Positions 20,301-28,560 of a DNA stretch of 64,000 nt are shown here, piece after piece. Origin of the DNA: an uncultured Alphaproteobacteria bacterium (GTDB lineage Bacteria; Pseudomonadota; Alphaproteobacteria; Rhizobiales; Rhizobiaceae); NCBI GenBank assembly GCA_929200315.1, contig CAKMZB010000010.1, positions 16,515 through 80,514 of the forward strand. The letters run 5' to 3'. The notes under the pieces are model-generated. The model had not been told where the DNA came from. It ran no database searches and worked only from the letters and a program-made list of their open reading frames with translations. The position numbers and the translations under genes were made by a program. How positions within the stretch are numbered: position 1 is the stretch's first letter; each line of letters starts with the position of its first letter.

Positions 20301-20374
20301 AGTTCCAGCGGTCGGCTGGTATTCCGGCTACCGGGAAGGTCGATGAGCGGCTGATGCGGGCTCTTCGCGCCTAG
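17357..20374 (+). CDS. podJ: PodJ-like polar localisation factor: coiled coil, membrane helix, Sel1 repeats, peptidoglycan-binding domain
   Basis: A 1005-residue single-pass protein. Residues 1-about 480 are a charged, heptad-rich coiled coil in the cytoplasm (for example LRRELAELRADKQS). About 480-610 is an acidic linker ending in a basic stop (RNRRERRAAKAATK). One membrane helix lies at about 617-635 (PILVAAAAVLLALSAY). The periplasmic part has Sel1-type repeats about 730-860 (YELGTRYSNGEGVEKNLKEA, YGSMLQKGLGVETDLPAAAR, LGIVHGRGIGGVEKNPVEA) and a C-terminal PG_binding_1 domain (VQVILNNKGFLVGAPDGVMG). This order is that of PodJ, which sets the new cell pole in Caulobacter and rhizobia. The architecture is clear; the polarity role is inferred. 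Confidence 0.8.
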   Translation: MSAAAFPLPSQNRDALRVENLRRAISSIESRLGGLNNERTPDTPISAPAMRAFGAMPDQNIRADDSVGRIARQMEGLRRELAELRADKQSVGHGIGPAAFNKAVFQLQQGMDDAAVRDERHQSLIATRLERLGESLAEVETAAFNSSQRQEKVFSDKLDDIRQTVGDLPGALSLNRLEERLEHVQGKIDQLTKAADASIIAQQRMIEARENAVAREDLTQIETRLDEIARAVIAASSAGSFDETPPQIDLPGIDRIEAQVAELSRTVDRIADVQDEGLGHRLPDLGGLEGQLAKLSSRLESFSVQQTENDTLSQIEQQIQALAGRVETRPNDALNAIEKKMGELARSVEKVTSVPAATPDLGHLDKRLADVTRALATSQPSADPVQMQAFLSQIEGEFARTASATAVEAAQAAAERVLATRSGDQTLQALSEDLKILRHLAENDSHQTVQITRTLQALADRLENFEVAPAPISYDVEELNRPHELETAPLEEAVHVDDPVDDAIAQANAVREAAQLDTAELNGDLSTVEELEEAFRNEELLEPGTVPADVLDDAEEPEMEPAPDIKSDAVAAARRALQATSDEVAAIDENEARAPRNRRERRAAKAATKVKGRSTWHRPILVAAAAVLLALSAYQGYQLVEGADPRHAAIEETSVRIMTIKDEARPGVSLDDQAPVAENIPASDPAPISVSTPSRAPQVTPADVPAISNTDNIVTGAIQRETFDLPASIGTATFVAAANAGNPSALYELGTRYSNGEGVEKNLKEAAKWMQKAAEAGFAPAQYSYGSMLQKGLGVETDLPAAARWYGRASQQGNARAIHNLAFLAVRSARKDVPEDMEKAVAWFNEAANFGLKDSQFNLGIVHGRGIGGVEKNPVEAYKWFAIAAKSGDQKAIDRRDEIKADLTAEQLKAAQAEVDVWAAQPLNEEANSIAIPDAWRGAASAETTLEPDVVKEVQVILNNKGFLVGAPDGVMGERTLSAIKKFQRSAGIPATGKVDERLMRALRA

Positions 20375-20519
20375 CAAGCGCTTACATTTCCCTTAGAAGT
20401 GAATTGACTTGGGCCGACTGCAGGCGCAAGAGCGGCTCTGTGCCGGGTAAGCGCAAGCCCCGGCTTTCGGTCGTCTGGCTGCAGGCGGAAAGTTGTGTGG
20501 ACATGCGGGGCAGGGGCGT

Positions 20520-21443
20520 TTGAATCTCTACCTTCCCATCGCGGAAATGTCGGTCAACGTCCTCGTTCTCTTTTCAATGGGCGCAGGCGTTGGTTTTCTG
20601 TCGGGCATGTTTGGCGTGGGGGGGGGCTTCCTGATGACGCCGCTTCTCATATTCTACAACATCCCCCCGGCAGTCGCGGTCGCAACGGAGGCGAACCAGA
20701 TTGTCGCCTCGTCATTTTCCGGTGCGCTCGCCCATTTCAGGCGCGGCACGGTCGATATCAAGCTCGGCATCTTTCTGCTGATCGGCGGTATTGCAGGTTC
20801 AGCACTGGGTGTTGTGATCTTCGCGCAGTTGCGGGAAGCCGGGCAGCTCGACCTCATCATTTCCATTCTCTACGTGGTCTTCCTCGGCACAATCGGCACG
20901 TTGATGGTGGTTGAGAGCCTCAACGCCATCCGCAAAAGTCGCAAGCAGCCAGAGGCGGCGATGCCGCGCACCCGTCATGCGGGCTGGATCATGCGGCTGC
21001 CCTTTAAAATGCGGTTCCGCCGTTCGCAGCTTTATATCAGCGTTATTCCGGTACTCGTTTTGGGCGCTCTGGTGGGTATCCTCGCTTCTATCATGGGTGT
21101 TGGCGGCGGCTTCATCATGGTCCCCGCGATGATCTACATCCTGCGTGTGCCTACCAATGTCGTGATCGGCACTTCGCTTTTCCAGATTATGTTTGTGACG
21201 GCCTTTACGACCGTTGCCCAGTCCACCGCCAACCAAACGGTGGATGTGGTCCTGGCCCTTATTCTTATGGTTGGCGGCGTGATCGGGGCCCAGTTTGGTG
21301 CCCGGGCGGGAGCTAAGCTGAAGGGTGAACAATTGCGCGCATTGCTTGGCCTCATCGTCCTCGTTGTTTGCGCCCGCCTTGGCTACGATCTCATTGCCAC
21401 ACCGGCGGAGTTGTTCTCCATCGGATCGGTGGGGGGACACTGA
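20520..21443 (+). CDS. TSUP (TauE/SafE) family anion exporter
   Basis: Polytopic membrane protein of 307 residues with about eight helices and the internal duplication of the family: GAGVGFLSGMFGVGGGFLMTPLL in the first half and GILASIMGVGGGFIMVPAMI in the second. TSUP proteins move sulfur oxyanions or organosulfonates. A TTG start at 20520 is chosen because rhizobial homologues, as I recall them, begin with a similar YLPIAEMSVN segment; the first ATG at 20547 would drop it. The next gene starts inside its stop codon, giving a TSUP-TIGR02186 pair found across Hyphomicrobiales. The substrate is unknown. Confidence 0.83.
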   Translation: MNLYLPIAEMSVNVLVLFSMGAGVGFLSGMFGVGGGFLMTPLLIFYNIPPAVAVATEANQIVASSFSGALAHFRRGTVDIKLGIFLLIGGIAGSALGVVIFAQLREAGQLDLIISILYVVFLGTIGTLMVVESLNAIRKSRKQPEAAMPRTRHAGWIMRLPFKMRFRRSQLYISVIPVLVLGALVGILASIMGVGGGFIMVPAMIYILRVPTNVVIGTSLFQIMFVTAFTTVAQSTANQTVDVVLALILMVGGVIGAQFGARAGAKLKGEQLRALLGLIVLVVCARLGYDLIATPAELFSIGSVGGH

Positions 21444-22219
21444 TGGTTCGTGCAATTCTACCTTTTGTTTTTGCCGCTCTTGTTGCGCTCCCCACCAGGG
21501 CGCAGCAGGGCGATGTGCAGATCGGCCTCGCCGATGACGCCATTGTCATTTCCTCCAATTTTTCCGGCACCGACGTCGTCGTCTTTGGCTCCATTGAGGG
21601 GGTGGATCGGGACGTCGTGCGGGTTGGTGACTATGAGCTGGTCGTCGTTCTTGCAGGCCCACGCGAAGAGGTGACGGTGCGCGAAAAGCAGCGCCGTGCC
21701 GGGGTCTGGGTGAACGGCTCGGGCATTCGCTTTGCAAACGTCCCTTCGTCCTATTCTATTGCCAGTTCGGCACCGCTTGAGACAATTGCTGCTCCGGACG
21801 TGCTGGAGCCTTTGCGGGTGGGATTTGAGAATATCGACGTGCAGCTCACCAGCTTCGGCCAAAATGTTGAACAGGGCCGAGCAGCCCGATCGCGGGAATC
21901 CCTGCTGCGCATCAAAGAACGGCAGGGTCTTTACCGCGCCCGTGAAGAGGGAGTTGAGTTTTTGAACCCGACACTCTTCCGTGCCCGTCTGGATGTCTCT
22001 GCAAATGTACCCATCGGTCAGCATCGCGCCCGGGCGTTTCTCTTCAGAGATCATGAATTCATCGCGGCCCGCACGGTGTTGTTGGAAGTGCGCAAGAGCG
22101 GTCTGGAACAGGCGATTTACGATCTCGCTCACCGCCAGGGCCTCCTCTACGGCTTTCTCGCTGTGCTGATGGCCATGGCCACGGGTTGGCTTGCCAGCGT
22201 AATCTTCCGCAAGGATTGA
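21443..22219 (+). CDS. TIGR02186 family membrane-anchored periplasmic protein
   Basis: A 258-residue protein with a signal peptide (MVRAILPFVFAALVALPTRAQ), a beta-rich periplasmic domain about 22-230 (VQIGLADDAIVISSNFSG and FGSIEGVDRDVVRVGDYELV), and one C-terminal membrane helix about 235-253 (LLYGFLAVLMAMATGWLAS). This is the Alph_Pro_TM/TIGR02186 layout, a family of unknown function confined mainly to alphaproteobacteria. Its start codon overlaps the TSUP stop by one base (TGATG), so it is probably made in step with the transporter and may be an accessory subunit facing the periplasm. Confidence 0.8.
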   Translation: MVRAILPFVFAALVALPTRAQQGDVQIGLADDAIVISSNFSGTDVVVFGSIEGVDRDVVRVGDYELVVVLAGPREEVTVREKQRRAGVWVNGSGIRFANVPSSYSIASSAPLETIAAPDVLEPLRVGFENIDVQLTSFGQNVEQGRAARSRESLLRIKERQGLYRAREEGVEFLNPTLFRARLDVSANVPIGQHRARAFLFRDHEFIAARTVLLEVRKSGLEQAIYDLAHRQGLLYGFLAVLMAMATGWLASVIFRKD

Positions 22220-22515
22220 GCTTAAGCTGATACGGCTTCAACAAGTGGATCGCGGAGCGCCGCCTGAGGCCTCCCTCTGATCAGACTTATCGCCTTTGCG
22301 GCTTGTGCCGGGAGTTTTGCTTTGCTGGCGCTCTGGGTTTGGCAGTCTGGCAAGACGGGCCCCTTCCGCAACGGTTCACGCAATTTCGCCTGACTATCAT
22401 GGACACGGTTTGCCTCTTGCTCATCCTTGCCGTTACCGCGACAATTGCGGGCACGGCCTTGAGCGCCGACAGGGGCCGTTTGGCGGCTGGATGATTCTCT
22501 AAAGGACGCTACCAA

Positions 22516-22788
22516 ATGGCTGGACCCGTGACTCGTTTTCTTGGTGGCTCGCCTGGCGCGGTACTCCTGCGGCTGGTCATCCTGTCGCTTATTGTTGGCT
22601 TCATCATGCACTGGTTCGGCCTCTACCCGGCGGATATCCTGCGTTGGCTGCTGGACATGGTGGATTATATCTACCGCAAAGGTTTTGCCTTCTTTGGCGA
22701 GATCGTTGGTTACATCCTTCTCGGCGCCGTCATTGTTGTACCTATCTTTCTCATATCGCGGCTGATGAAATCCGGCAGCAGGCGCTAG
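22516..22788 (+). CDS. DUF6460-type small membrane protein
   Basis: A 90-residue protein with two hydrophobic segments (about 16-34 and 62-82) and a mid-region LYPADILRWLLDMVDYIYRK. It resembles the DUF6460 group of Hyphomicrobiales as I recall it (xRFLGxxPGxxxLRLxxLSLxVGF near the N-terminus). AAGGA lies 10 bp before the ATG. The function is unknown. The next gene (MATE) starts 6 bp after its stop, so the two are probably co-transcribed. Confidence 0.7.
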   Translation: MAGPVTRFLGGSPGAVLLRLVILSLIVGFIMHWFGLYPADILRWLLDMVDYIYRKGFAFFGEIVGYILLGAVIVVPIFLISRLMKSGSRR

Positions 22789-22794
22789 ACTCTT

Positions 22795-24126
22795 TTGGCT
22801 GAACTGAAGCAGCGGCGGGAATTCACGGTCACCAACCGTCTCGTTCTGTCCCTCGCGATCCCGACAACGCTTGCCTATCTCTCCACACCGCTGATTGGCA
22901 TCGTCGATACCGGCGTTGTTGGACAACTCGGCGATGCTGCGCTGTTGGGTGGTCTCGCTATCGGCGCGGTGCTTTTCGACATTCTCTTTTCCAGTTTCAA
23001 CTTTCTGCGCGCCTCTACCGTGGCTTTGGTGGCGCAGGCCCTGGGCGAAGGGGAAGAGGAGCGGCAAAAGGTTGTGTTGCTGCGCGCGCTGTTGCTCTCG
23101 GCCACCATCGGACTGGTTGCCCTTGCTCTTGGGCCTTTGGTGCTGCGCCTTGGGCTCTGGGCGATGGATGCTTCGGGGGCTGTAGCGTCGGCAGTGGCGA
23201 TCTATTTCGGCATTCGCATTCTCTGTGCGCCGGTGACGCTGGTGAACTATGCGATCCTTGGCTGGGCGCTGGGGCTTGGGCGTGGCGGACTCGGTCTCTT
23301 CCTACAAACCGTACTGAACGGCACCAATATCGCCCTCTCCATCTATATGGGCCTTAGTCTTGGGTGGGGCCTTGCCGGCGTTGCCTGGGCGACGGTCATT
23401 GCTGAAGCGCTCGCTGCGCTTGTGGGCCTTTCAATCGCCTGGTGGTCGACCCGCCAATATGATTGGCCCAACGTCGCCCGCATCTTTGATCGCGTGGCCC
23501 TTCTGCAGCTCTTTGCAGTCAACCGTGACATTATGATCCGCACGTTCTGCCTGCTTTTTTCCTTCGCCTTCTTTACCGCTCAGAGCGCCCGGTTTGGCGA
23601 AGCAACGCTGGCGGCCAATGCGGTGCTGATGCATTTCTTCCTGTTGTCTGGCTATTTTTTGGACGGTTTTGCCACTGCCGCCGAGCAGCTTGCGGGCCGA
23701 GCAGTCGGTGCGCGCTATCGCCCGGCCTTTGACCGCACGGTAAAGCTCACGCTGCTCTGGGGTCTTGTCCTGGCGGGGTGCGCAACCACCATCTATCTCC
23801 TCACCGGTCCAGTGGTGATCAACATTCTCACCACAGCGCCGGAAGTGCGCAAGATCGCCCATATATATCTACCATGGGCTGCGGTGACGGCGCTTGCTGG
23901 CTTAGTGGCGTTCCAGATGGATGGGGTTTTCATTGGCGCGACCTGGTCCTCCGACATGCGCAACATGATGCTGCTGTCGGTTGTGATTTACCTTTTGGTC
24001 TGGTGGTTTGCGGTACCGGTCTTGGGCAATCATGGTTTGTGGCTGGCACTCAACGTTTTCCTCGCAGTGCGAGGGATTACTCTCTATGCGCGCCTGCCCG
24101 CGCGGCGACGGCAGAGCTTCGGCTAA
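22795..24126 (+). CDS. MATE family multidrug/metabolite exporter (DinF-like)
   Basis: Twelve-helix antiporter of 443 residues. The two MATE halves are visible: LSLAIPTTLAYLSTPLIGIVDTGVVG near the N-terminus and, in the second half, RTFCLLFSFAFFTAQSARFGEATLAANAVLMHFF. Features such as LGDAALLGGLAIGAVLFD fit the DinF-like branch. It exports cationic or amphipathic compounds coupled to Na+ or H+. The start is a TTG at 22795, 6 bp after the DUF6460 stop; no ATG is available near the conserved N-terminus. The 3' end overlaps the convergent pyrD gene by 4 bp. Confidence 0.88.
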   Translation: MAELKQRREFTVTNRLVLSLAIPTTLAYLSTPLIGIVDTGVVGQLGDAALLGGLAIGAVLFDILFSSFNFLRASTVALVAQALGEGEEERQKVVLLRALLLSATIGLVALALGPLVLRLGLWAMDASGAVASAVAIYFGIRILCAPVTLVNYAILGWALGLGRGGLGLFLQTVLNGTNIALSIYMGLSLGWGLAGVAWATVIAEALAALVGLSIAWWSTRQYDWPNVARIFDRVALLQLFAVNRDIMIRTFCLLFSFAFFTAQSARFGEATLAANAVLMHFFLLSGYFLDGFATAAEQLAGRAVGARYRPAFDRTVKLTLLWGLVLAGCATTIYLLTGPVVINILTTAPEVRKIAHIYLPWAAVTALAGLVAFQMDGVFIGATWSSDMRNMMLLSVVIYLLVWWFAVPVLGNHGLWLALNVFLAVRGITLYARLPARRRQSFG

Positions 24127-25184
24127 AGCGCGCGACCTGCCCAGTCCGCTGTTTCGGTGCCGACGATGTCGTTGATGGAGGCGAGATTTTCAGCATCACA
24201 ATGGTGCGAAAAGCCCTTGGCGATGGCGTCTGCCAGGCCCGGCCCTTCATAGACAAGCGCAGTGTAAAACTGCACCAGGCTTGCACCAGCTTGCATCTTG
24301 GCAAGAGCCTGTTGTGCGGAACCGACACCGCCAACACCGATCACCGGCATCGCGCCTTCCAACGCCTCCACCATCCGCGCAAGGACAATCGTAGAGCGCT
24401 CAAAGAGCGGTGCTCCAGAAAGGCCGCCTGCCTCGCCACGGTGAGCACTCCTTAGTCCATCACGGGATAGGGTGGTGTTTGAGACGATGAGCGCATTCAT
24501 AGTGCTCGCCTTCAATACATCGGCGATTGCCGAGATGGCGTCGGCATCGAGGTCCGGGGCGATCTTCACGAAGATCGGGACGGCCGCATCGCCTCGCGCG
24601 TCCGCTACACGCAAAAGCAGGTCGGAAAGAGGTGCAGTAGCCTGAAGGCCGCGCAGGCCGGGGGTGTTGGGGGAGGAGATGTTGACGGTCAGGTAATCCG
24701 CCATTGGCGCAAATCGGCGCACGCCCGCCTCGTAGTCAGCGGCAAAATCTTCGCTCTCTTTGTTGGCTCCGATATTGATGCCGAGCACACCCGCACGTTT
24801 GCTCAGCCTCGCCAAACGCTGCGCCACCAGATCGGCACCTTCGGAATTGAAGCCATATCGATTGATGACGGCGTAGTCCTCGGTCAAACGAAAGACGCGG
24901 GGCCTGGGGTTGCCGGGTTGAGGGCGCGGCGTAACTGTGCCGATTTCCACATGGCCAAAACCCGCCTTCCACATAGTGTCCGGCACCTCGCCGCCCTTGT
25001 CATAGCCAGCCGCAAGGCCAAGCGGGTTGGCAAAGTTGAGGCCGCAAAGCTTGATCGCAAGGCGCGGATCTCCATGCACGGATGTCGGCAGCAGCCCAGC
25101 CTTGGCGGCCTCAATGGAAAGCCTGTGGGCACGTTCGGCATTGAGGCCGAAGAGCACTGGGCGGATAGCGCGGTAGAGACTCAT
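24123..25184 (-). CDS. pyrD: Dihydroorotate dehydrogenase (quinone), class 2
   Basis: Fourth step of pyrimidine synthesis: FMN-dependent oxidation of dihydroorotate with a membrane quinone. 353 residues, class 2 size. It has an N-terminal amphipathic membrane-binding segment (SLYRAIRPVLFGLNAERAHR), then NPLGLAAGYDKGGE, FGHVEIGTVTPRPQPGNP, and NISSPNTPGLR with the catalytic Ser expected for class 2 (SSPN). IGVGGVGSAQQALAKMQAGA binds the FMN phosphate. The ATG at 25184 was chosen because the conserved MSLYRAIRPVL begins there; the upstream frame is the end of the DUF952 gene. The start overlaps the DUF952 stop by 4 bp (ATGA). Confidence 0.95.
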   Translation of the reverse strand: MSLYRAIRPVLFGLNAERAHRLSIEAAKAGLLPTSVHGDPRLAIKLCGLNFANPLGLAAGYDKGGEVPDTMWKAGFGHVEIGTVTPRPQPGNPRPRVFRLTEDYAVINRYGFNSEGADLVAQRLARLSKRAGVLGINIGANKESEDFAADYEAGVRRFAPMADYLTVNISSPNTPGLRGLQATAPLSDLLLRVADARGDAAVPIFVKIAPDLDADAISAIADVLKASTMNALIVSNTTLSRDGLRSAHRGEAGGLSGAPLFERSTIVLARMVEALEGAMPVIGVGGVGSAQQALAKMQAGASLVQFYTALVYEGPGLADAIAKGFSHHCDAENLASINDIVGTETADWAGRAL

Positions 25185-25528
25185 TGGGCAAGCGGCAATT
25201 GGTGAACACCGTGCACCAAAGGCATGGGTCGTGCCCACTCCACATGAGTAAGATCGAGCGGGGAATAGAGATGCGGGAAGAGTGCGCCGCCTCGCGACGG
25301 TTCCCATTTCAAGGCCTGGCCGAGACCTTCTGAACGCACGGCAACGAGCAGCAGATCGTCCTGTCCGGCGAAATGTTTTGCTGCCGTTTCTGCCGCCTGA
25401 CCGCGGGTTGAAAAGTGAATGTAGCCGTCCTCCAGATCAATGGGTGCTCCGTCGAAACGGTGGGCCGCTTCGGCTCTTTCCCAAGCCTTGCGCGGGGTGA
25501 TCTTGTAGATGAACGGATCGGCGTTCAT
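25181..25528 (-). CDS. DUF952 family protein
   Basis: A 115-residue cytoplasmic protein with the DUF952 pattern: IYKITPRKAWERAEAAHRFDGAPIDL at the start, the conserved DGYIHFSTRGQAAETA, then LLLVAVRSEGLG and FPHLYSPLDLTHVEWARPM. The fold resembles ADP-ribosyltransferase-like small proteins, but no activity is established. The pairing DUF952-pyrD, overlapping by 4 bp, is widespread in alphaproteobacteria and supports the start at 25528. Confidence 0.85.
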   Translation of the reverse strand: MNADPFIYKITPRKAWERAEAAHRFDGAPIDLEDGYIHFSTRGQAAETAAKHFAGQDDLLLVAVRSEGLGQALKWEPSRGGALFPHLYSPLDLTHVEWARPMPLVHGVHQLPLAQ

Positions 25529-25616
25529 GACATTGGTCTCAAACGGTGCAGCACCGGCCTGTTGCCACATTGCCCGTGCAGGAACCAGCCTGCCGCACAC
25601 TTTTGGAGATGTTTCG

Positions 25617-26027
25617 ATGGTTCGTTTTTCCGTTGTTGTCTGTCTCGCGAGCCTAATCGCGACCCCGTTGGCGGCGCAGGATCGCTACACCATCTTTGAA
25701 CAAGGGGACCGCATTGTGCGTGTCGACCGACAGACCGGAGCGGTGGATTACTGCCGCCGGGCGGGCAAGCGATTGACGTGTGAACTCTCTCCTCAGGAGC
25801 GCCTTGCCTGGCAGCGGGAGATTGATCGATTGTCTGACACCGTTGCGGAACTTGAAAACCGCATTAACCGGTTGGAGCGGGATGAAGCCTTTGCTGCACC
25901 GCAAGAAAGTGAGCGCTCAAGCCTCCAGGAGATTGATGAAGCCCTCACCATGACCGAGCGGTTTATGCGCGGCTTCTTTGGTATCATTGGCCGTCTTGAA
26001 GATGAGCGCGCGCTGCCCGGCCAATGA
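25617..26027 (+). CDS. Secreted small coiled-coil protein, unknown function
   Basis: A 136-residue protein not recognised as a named family. It has a signal peptide (MVRFSVVVCLASLIATPLAAQ, cleavage after LAA-Q), a compact segment with two cysteines (DYCRRAGKRLTCELSP, about 45-62) that could form a disulfide in the periplasm, then a heptad coiled coil (ERLAWQREIDRLSDTVAELE, extended to about residue 95), and a hydrophobic FMRGFFGIIGRLEDE near the end. GGAG precedes the ATG at 25617. It diverges from the DUF952 gene and ends 3 bp before a convergent esterase gene. Confidence 0.7.
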   Translation: MVRFSVVVCLASLIATPLAAQDRYTIFEQGDRIVRVDRQTGAVDYCRRAGKRLTCELSPQERLAWQREIDRLSDTVAELENRINRLERDEAFAAPQESERSSLQEIDEALTMTERFMRGFFGIIGRLEDERALPGQ

Positions 26028-26030
26028 GCG

Positions 26031-26987
26031 CTACATCAGCGCTTTGAGGAAGGCGAAAGCCTTCGTGTCGCTCTTTCTTGTGATGTCGAGATCACGGAAA
26101 GCCTGGAATACATGGCAACCGCCCGGGACAATATCGAAGGTCGCGTTGCGCGCTTGTCGCTCCCACCGCGCGGCCATCTGCAGATTGTCGTCAAGGAGAA
26201 TGTCCTGTGTGCCGATGCAGAAAAGCGCCGGCGGCATGCCTTCAAGGTCGCCAAAGAGCGGAGAGATGTCGGGTGCGCGCCGATCTTCGTCACCCGGCAG
26301 ATAGAAGGAGCAGAAATGCTGCACATCGTCCCGTGTGAGGATTAGCCGCTGGCGGTCCCAGTGGAGGACACCCGGACCTGGCCCGAGATCGTAACACCCT
26401 GCAATGAGATTTGCACCGTGGAAGGGCATGTCGCCAAACCGGTCGCGCAGCCGCAGCAGCGTAACCGCGCTCAGATGCGCACCGGCGCTTTCCCCGCCGA
26501 TGAAGAAGCGCTCGCGGCCAAGATCATGCTCGCCCTCCAACAGCCACAGCGCAGCGGTTTCGCAATCGCCTGGCGCAGCAGGATAGGGATTTTCGGGTGC
26601 GAGGCGGTATTCGACTGAAACACAATCGAGGCCGCATTCATCTGACATCTCGCGTAGTCTCACGTCCATCTCGTCCGCCGCACCCCAGGTCCAACCGCCA
26701 CCATGAATGTGGAGGTATGTGCCGCGGGCCTTGCCGTCTCGATGCTTGATGATGCGCACCTCAACGTTGCGCCCGTTATGGGAAATGCTCTCCGTTCGGG
26801 CGTTCTCATCCGGAGCTTCGGTGGGGAAGATGCTCGCCCCGGCTTTGCGTGCTTCTCTCAGCACTTCAACGGGAAAGTCCCAGGGCTCCGGTCGTTCGGC
26901 GTGCCAAGCGCGCAATTCGTCATTCCGTCTGGCGGTCTGCGGGGCAATTGTGTCTTCGTTGAAGAGCTTGGGATCGATGGTAATCAT
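26031..26987 (-). CDS. Alpha/beta hydrolase, hormone-sensitive-lipase (HSL) family esterase
   Basis: A 318-residue esterase. The oxyanion-hole motif HIHGGGWTWGAADE (about 95) and the nucleophile elbow GGESAGAHLS (about 170) place it in the HSL group. Likely acid is the Asp of GTQDILLDDN and likely base the His of VPGGCHVFQ. Start at 26987 (MITIDPKLF) because AGGGAAG lies just upstream. It is 1 bp from the upstream symporter-like gene and transcribed with it. The substrate, probably a short acyl ester, is unknown. Confidence 0.85.
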   Translation of the reverse strand: MITIDPKLFNEDTIAPQTARRNDELRAWHAERPEPWDFPVEVLREARKAGASIFPTEAPDENARTESISHNGRNVEVRIIKHRDGKARGTYLHIHGGGWTWGAADEMDVRLREMSDECGLDCVSVEYRLAPENPYPAAPGDCETAALWLLEGEHDLGRERFFIGGESAGAHLSAVTLLRLRDRFGDMPFHGANLIAGCYDLGPGPGVLHWDRQRLILTRDDVQHFCSFYLPGDEDRRAPDISPLFGDLEGMPPALFCIGTQDILLDDNLQMAARWERQARNATFDIVPGGCHVFQAFRDLDITRKSDTKAFAFLKALM

Positions 26988-26988
26988 G

Positions 26989-28560
26989 TCAGCTTCCCTG
27001 AGGTCGGCGCAGGATGGAAAGGCGAGAGTCAATGGGCTTTCGGCCAAGGATAGCGGGCGCGAATTTACCGGTGAGAATGCAAGCAGCGCTTAGGATCTGC
27101 CCAAAGAATGCCGTTTGGAGCAGCGGCCCGTCGACAACGCCGAAGATCGCAAGACCGACAACCAACGGGCCGACCAACAGCGCGCTCGCATGGGCGAACC
27201 ACGGGACGCGGGAAATCCACCCCGCCGCAACAAGCGGTACAAAAAGCCCGCTCGCGGCTAGTGAGATACCGGCAATCCAATAAGGTCCGGCAAGATCAAT
27301 CGGTGCCTGCTCTGCCCCGCGCAGGTATGAAACAAGGAAAAGCCCCATGGCGATGGTGAGCATGCGAATGGAGGCCATGGATCGCTCCGATGGATCGCGG
27401 CGCTGGGTTCGGCGCAGCGCCCGGATGATGCTGGTAGAGAAGATATAGAGTGTTGCTGCCAGCGCGTTGAAGGCGGCGAGCAGTAGGGCAAAGATCGGCA
27501 ACACGCCGACAAGCGGCTGCGCCTCGATGGAGCGAGCGGCGGAGGAACCTTCCATAGAAAAGGCAAACGCCGCGACCGGGAGACTTGCCAGCGCCAAAAA
27601 AACTGCGAGGGACGCCCAACCAACTGATTGTGCTGCGGCGGTGGAGTTGACGTTGAGGGCAAGGCGCGAGAGGCCCACGGGCATGGCGGCCAGGCCGGTG
27701 GTCAGCACAACGAAGGTGACCAGTTTCGACCAGACGTTTTCTGCGTCAAAGCTGAATGTGCGAGCGATGGGCAGCACAGCCACGTACATCTCTTCCAGAA
27801 GCGGATCTGCAGCGAGGGCCGATTCCGGCAAGAAGGCCATCGCGATAGCAGGTGTGAGCAAGGTAAAAAGTACCGTCAGAGTGAAGATGAGGTTGGTGAT
27901 CAGCAGCGCTAACCAACCCCCGGAAAAGGTTGGCAGCGCGGCCAGCGCGACAATGGCGAATGCGAGGGTTGCGCGATCCAGGCCTGTAAGTGCCTGCGCC
28001 ATGGCAATTGCAACGAAGGCCTCCGCCACCGCAAACATCGCCAGGGCGCTGCAAACCGTCACCAAAGCGGCAAGCCCGGTGCGCCTCGCGCCAGTGCGCC
28101 AGGTAAAGAGGCCCGGAACCGTGACGATGCCAGGGCGCTGCATGAGCGGAGCAAAGACGGCCGCCTGAATAACCAGGCCGGCCGCAATAGCTGCGGCAAG
28201 GGTTGTTTTGCCAGTCAGGGTAAGCGCCAGCAGAGCGGCGAGCACAGCACCGCTGCACCAATCTGTAAAAGCGGAAAGGCCGATCAAAGGAGGCGGTGTC
28301 TCTCTTTCGATGGTGAAGAAAATGCTTGAGGTCAGTGTGCGTCCGAACCAGGCGGCAGCGATTATCGTGGCGATTACCAAACCTGAAAGCAGCACCGTCG
28401 CCGTTGCTGGTTCCAGCCCAAGCCTGCGCAGGAGCAGGCTTACTCCGACAGCCAGCGCAAACAGCACCGCCCCGCCCCAACCAATGGCCAGAATGCGCTT
28501 TGGCTCCACCTTGCGGGTAGTGGGCGCAACCTTGCGTGCTACTTCGCTGGCAAGGCTCAT
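26989..28560 (-). CDS. Degenerate sodium:solute symporter (SSS)-like permease
   Basis: Membrane protein of 523 residues with about 13 hydrophobic helices. The segment QRPGIVTVPGLFTWRTGARRT, shown here in two parts as QRPGIVTVPG and LFTWRTGARR, aligns by eye with the PDFLGRRYG region of ActP-type acetate symporters, and GLAAMPVGLSRLALNVN aligns with the helix 9 region. Many canonical sodium-site residues are not obvious, so transport may be altered or lost. It overlaps a small membrane gene upstream by 4 bp, the standard arrangement for SSS permeases with DUF485/DUF4212 subunits. The symporter-fused histidine kinase and response regulator next door fit an acetate- or carboxylate-sensing locus. 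Confidence 0.65.
   Translation of the reverse strand: MSLASEVARKVAPTTRKVEPKRILAIGWGGAVLFALAVGVSLLLRRLGLEPATATVLLSGLVIATIIAAAWFGRTLTSSIFFTIERETPPPLIGLSAFTDWCSGAVLAALLALTLTGKTTLAAAIAAGLVIQAAVFAPLMQRPGIVTVPGLFTWRTGARRTGLAALVTVCSALAMFAVAEAFVAIAMAQALTGLDRATLAFAIVALAALPTFSGGWLALLITNLIFTLTVLFTLLTPAIAMAFLPESALAADPLLEEMYVAVLPIARTFSFDAENVWSKLVTFVVLTTGLAAMPVGLSRLALNVNSTAAAQSVGWASLAVFLALASLPVAAFAFSMEGSSAARSIEAQPLVGVLPIFALLLAAFNALAATLYIFSTSIIRALRRTQRRDPSERSMASIRMLTIAMGLFLVSYLRGAEQAPIDLAGPYWIAGISLAASGLFVPLVAAGWISRVPWFAHASALLVGPLVVGLAIFGVVDGPLLQTAFFGQILSAACILTGKFAPAILGRKPIDSRLSILRRPQGS

Noticed and set aside
22277..22494. Two short hydrophobic frames between TIGR02186 and DUF6460
   Set aside because: The first lacks a start codon. 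The second (31 codons from 22399) has a hydrophobic look but no ribosome-binding site. A small membrane peptide cannot be excluded.
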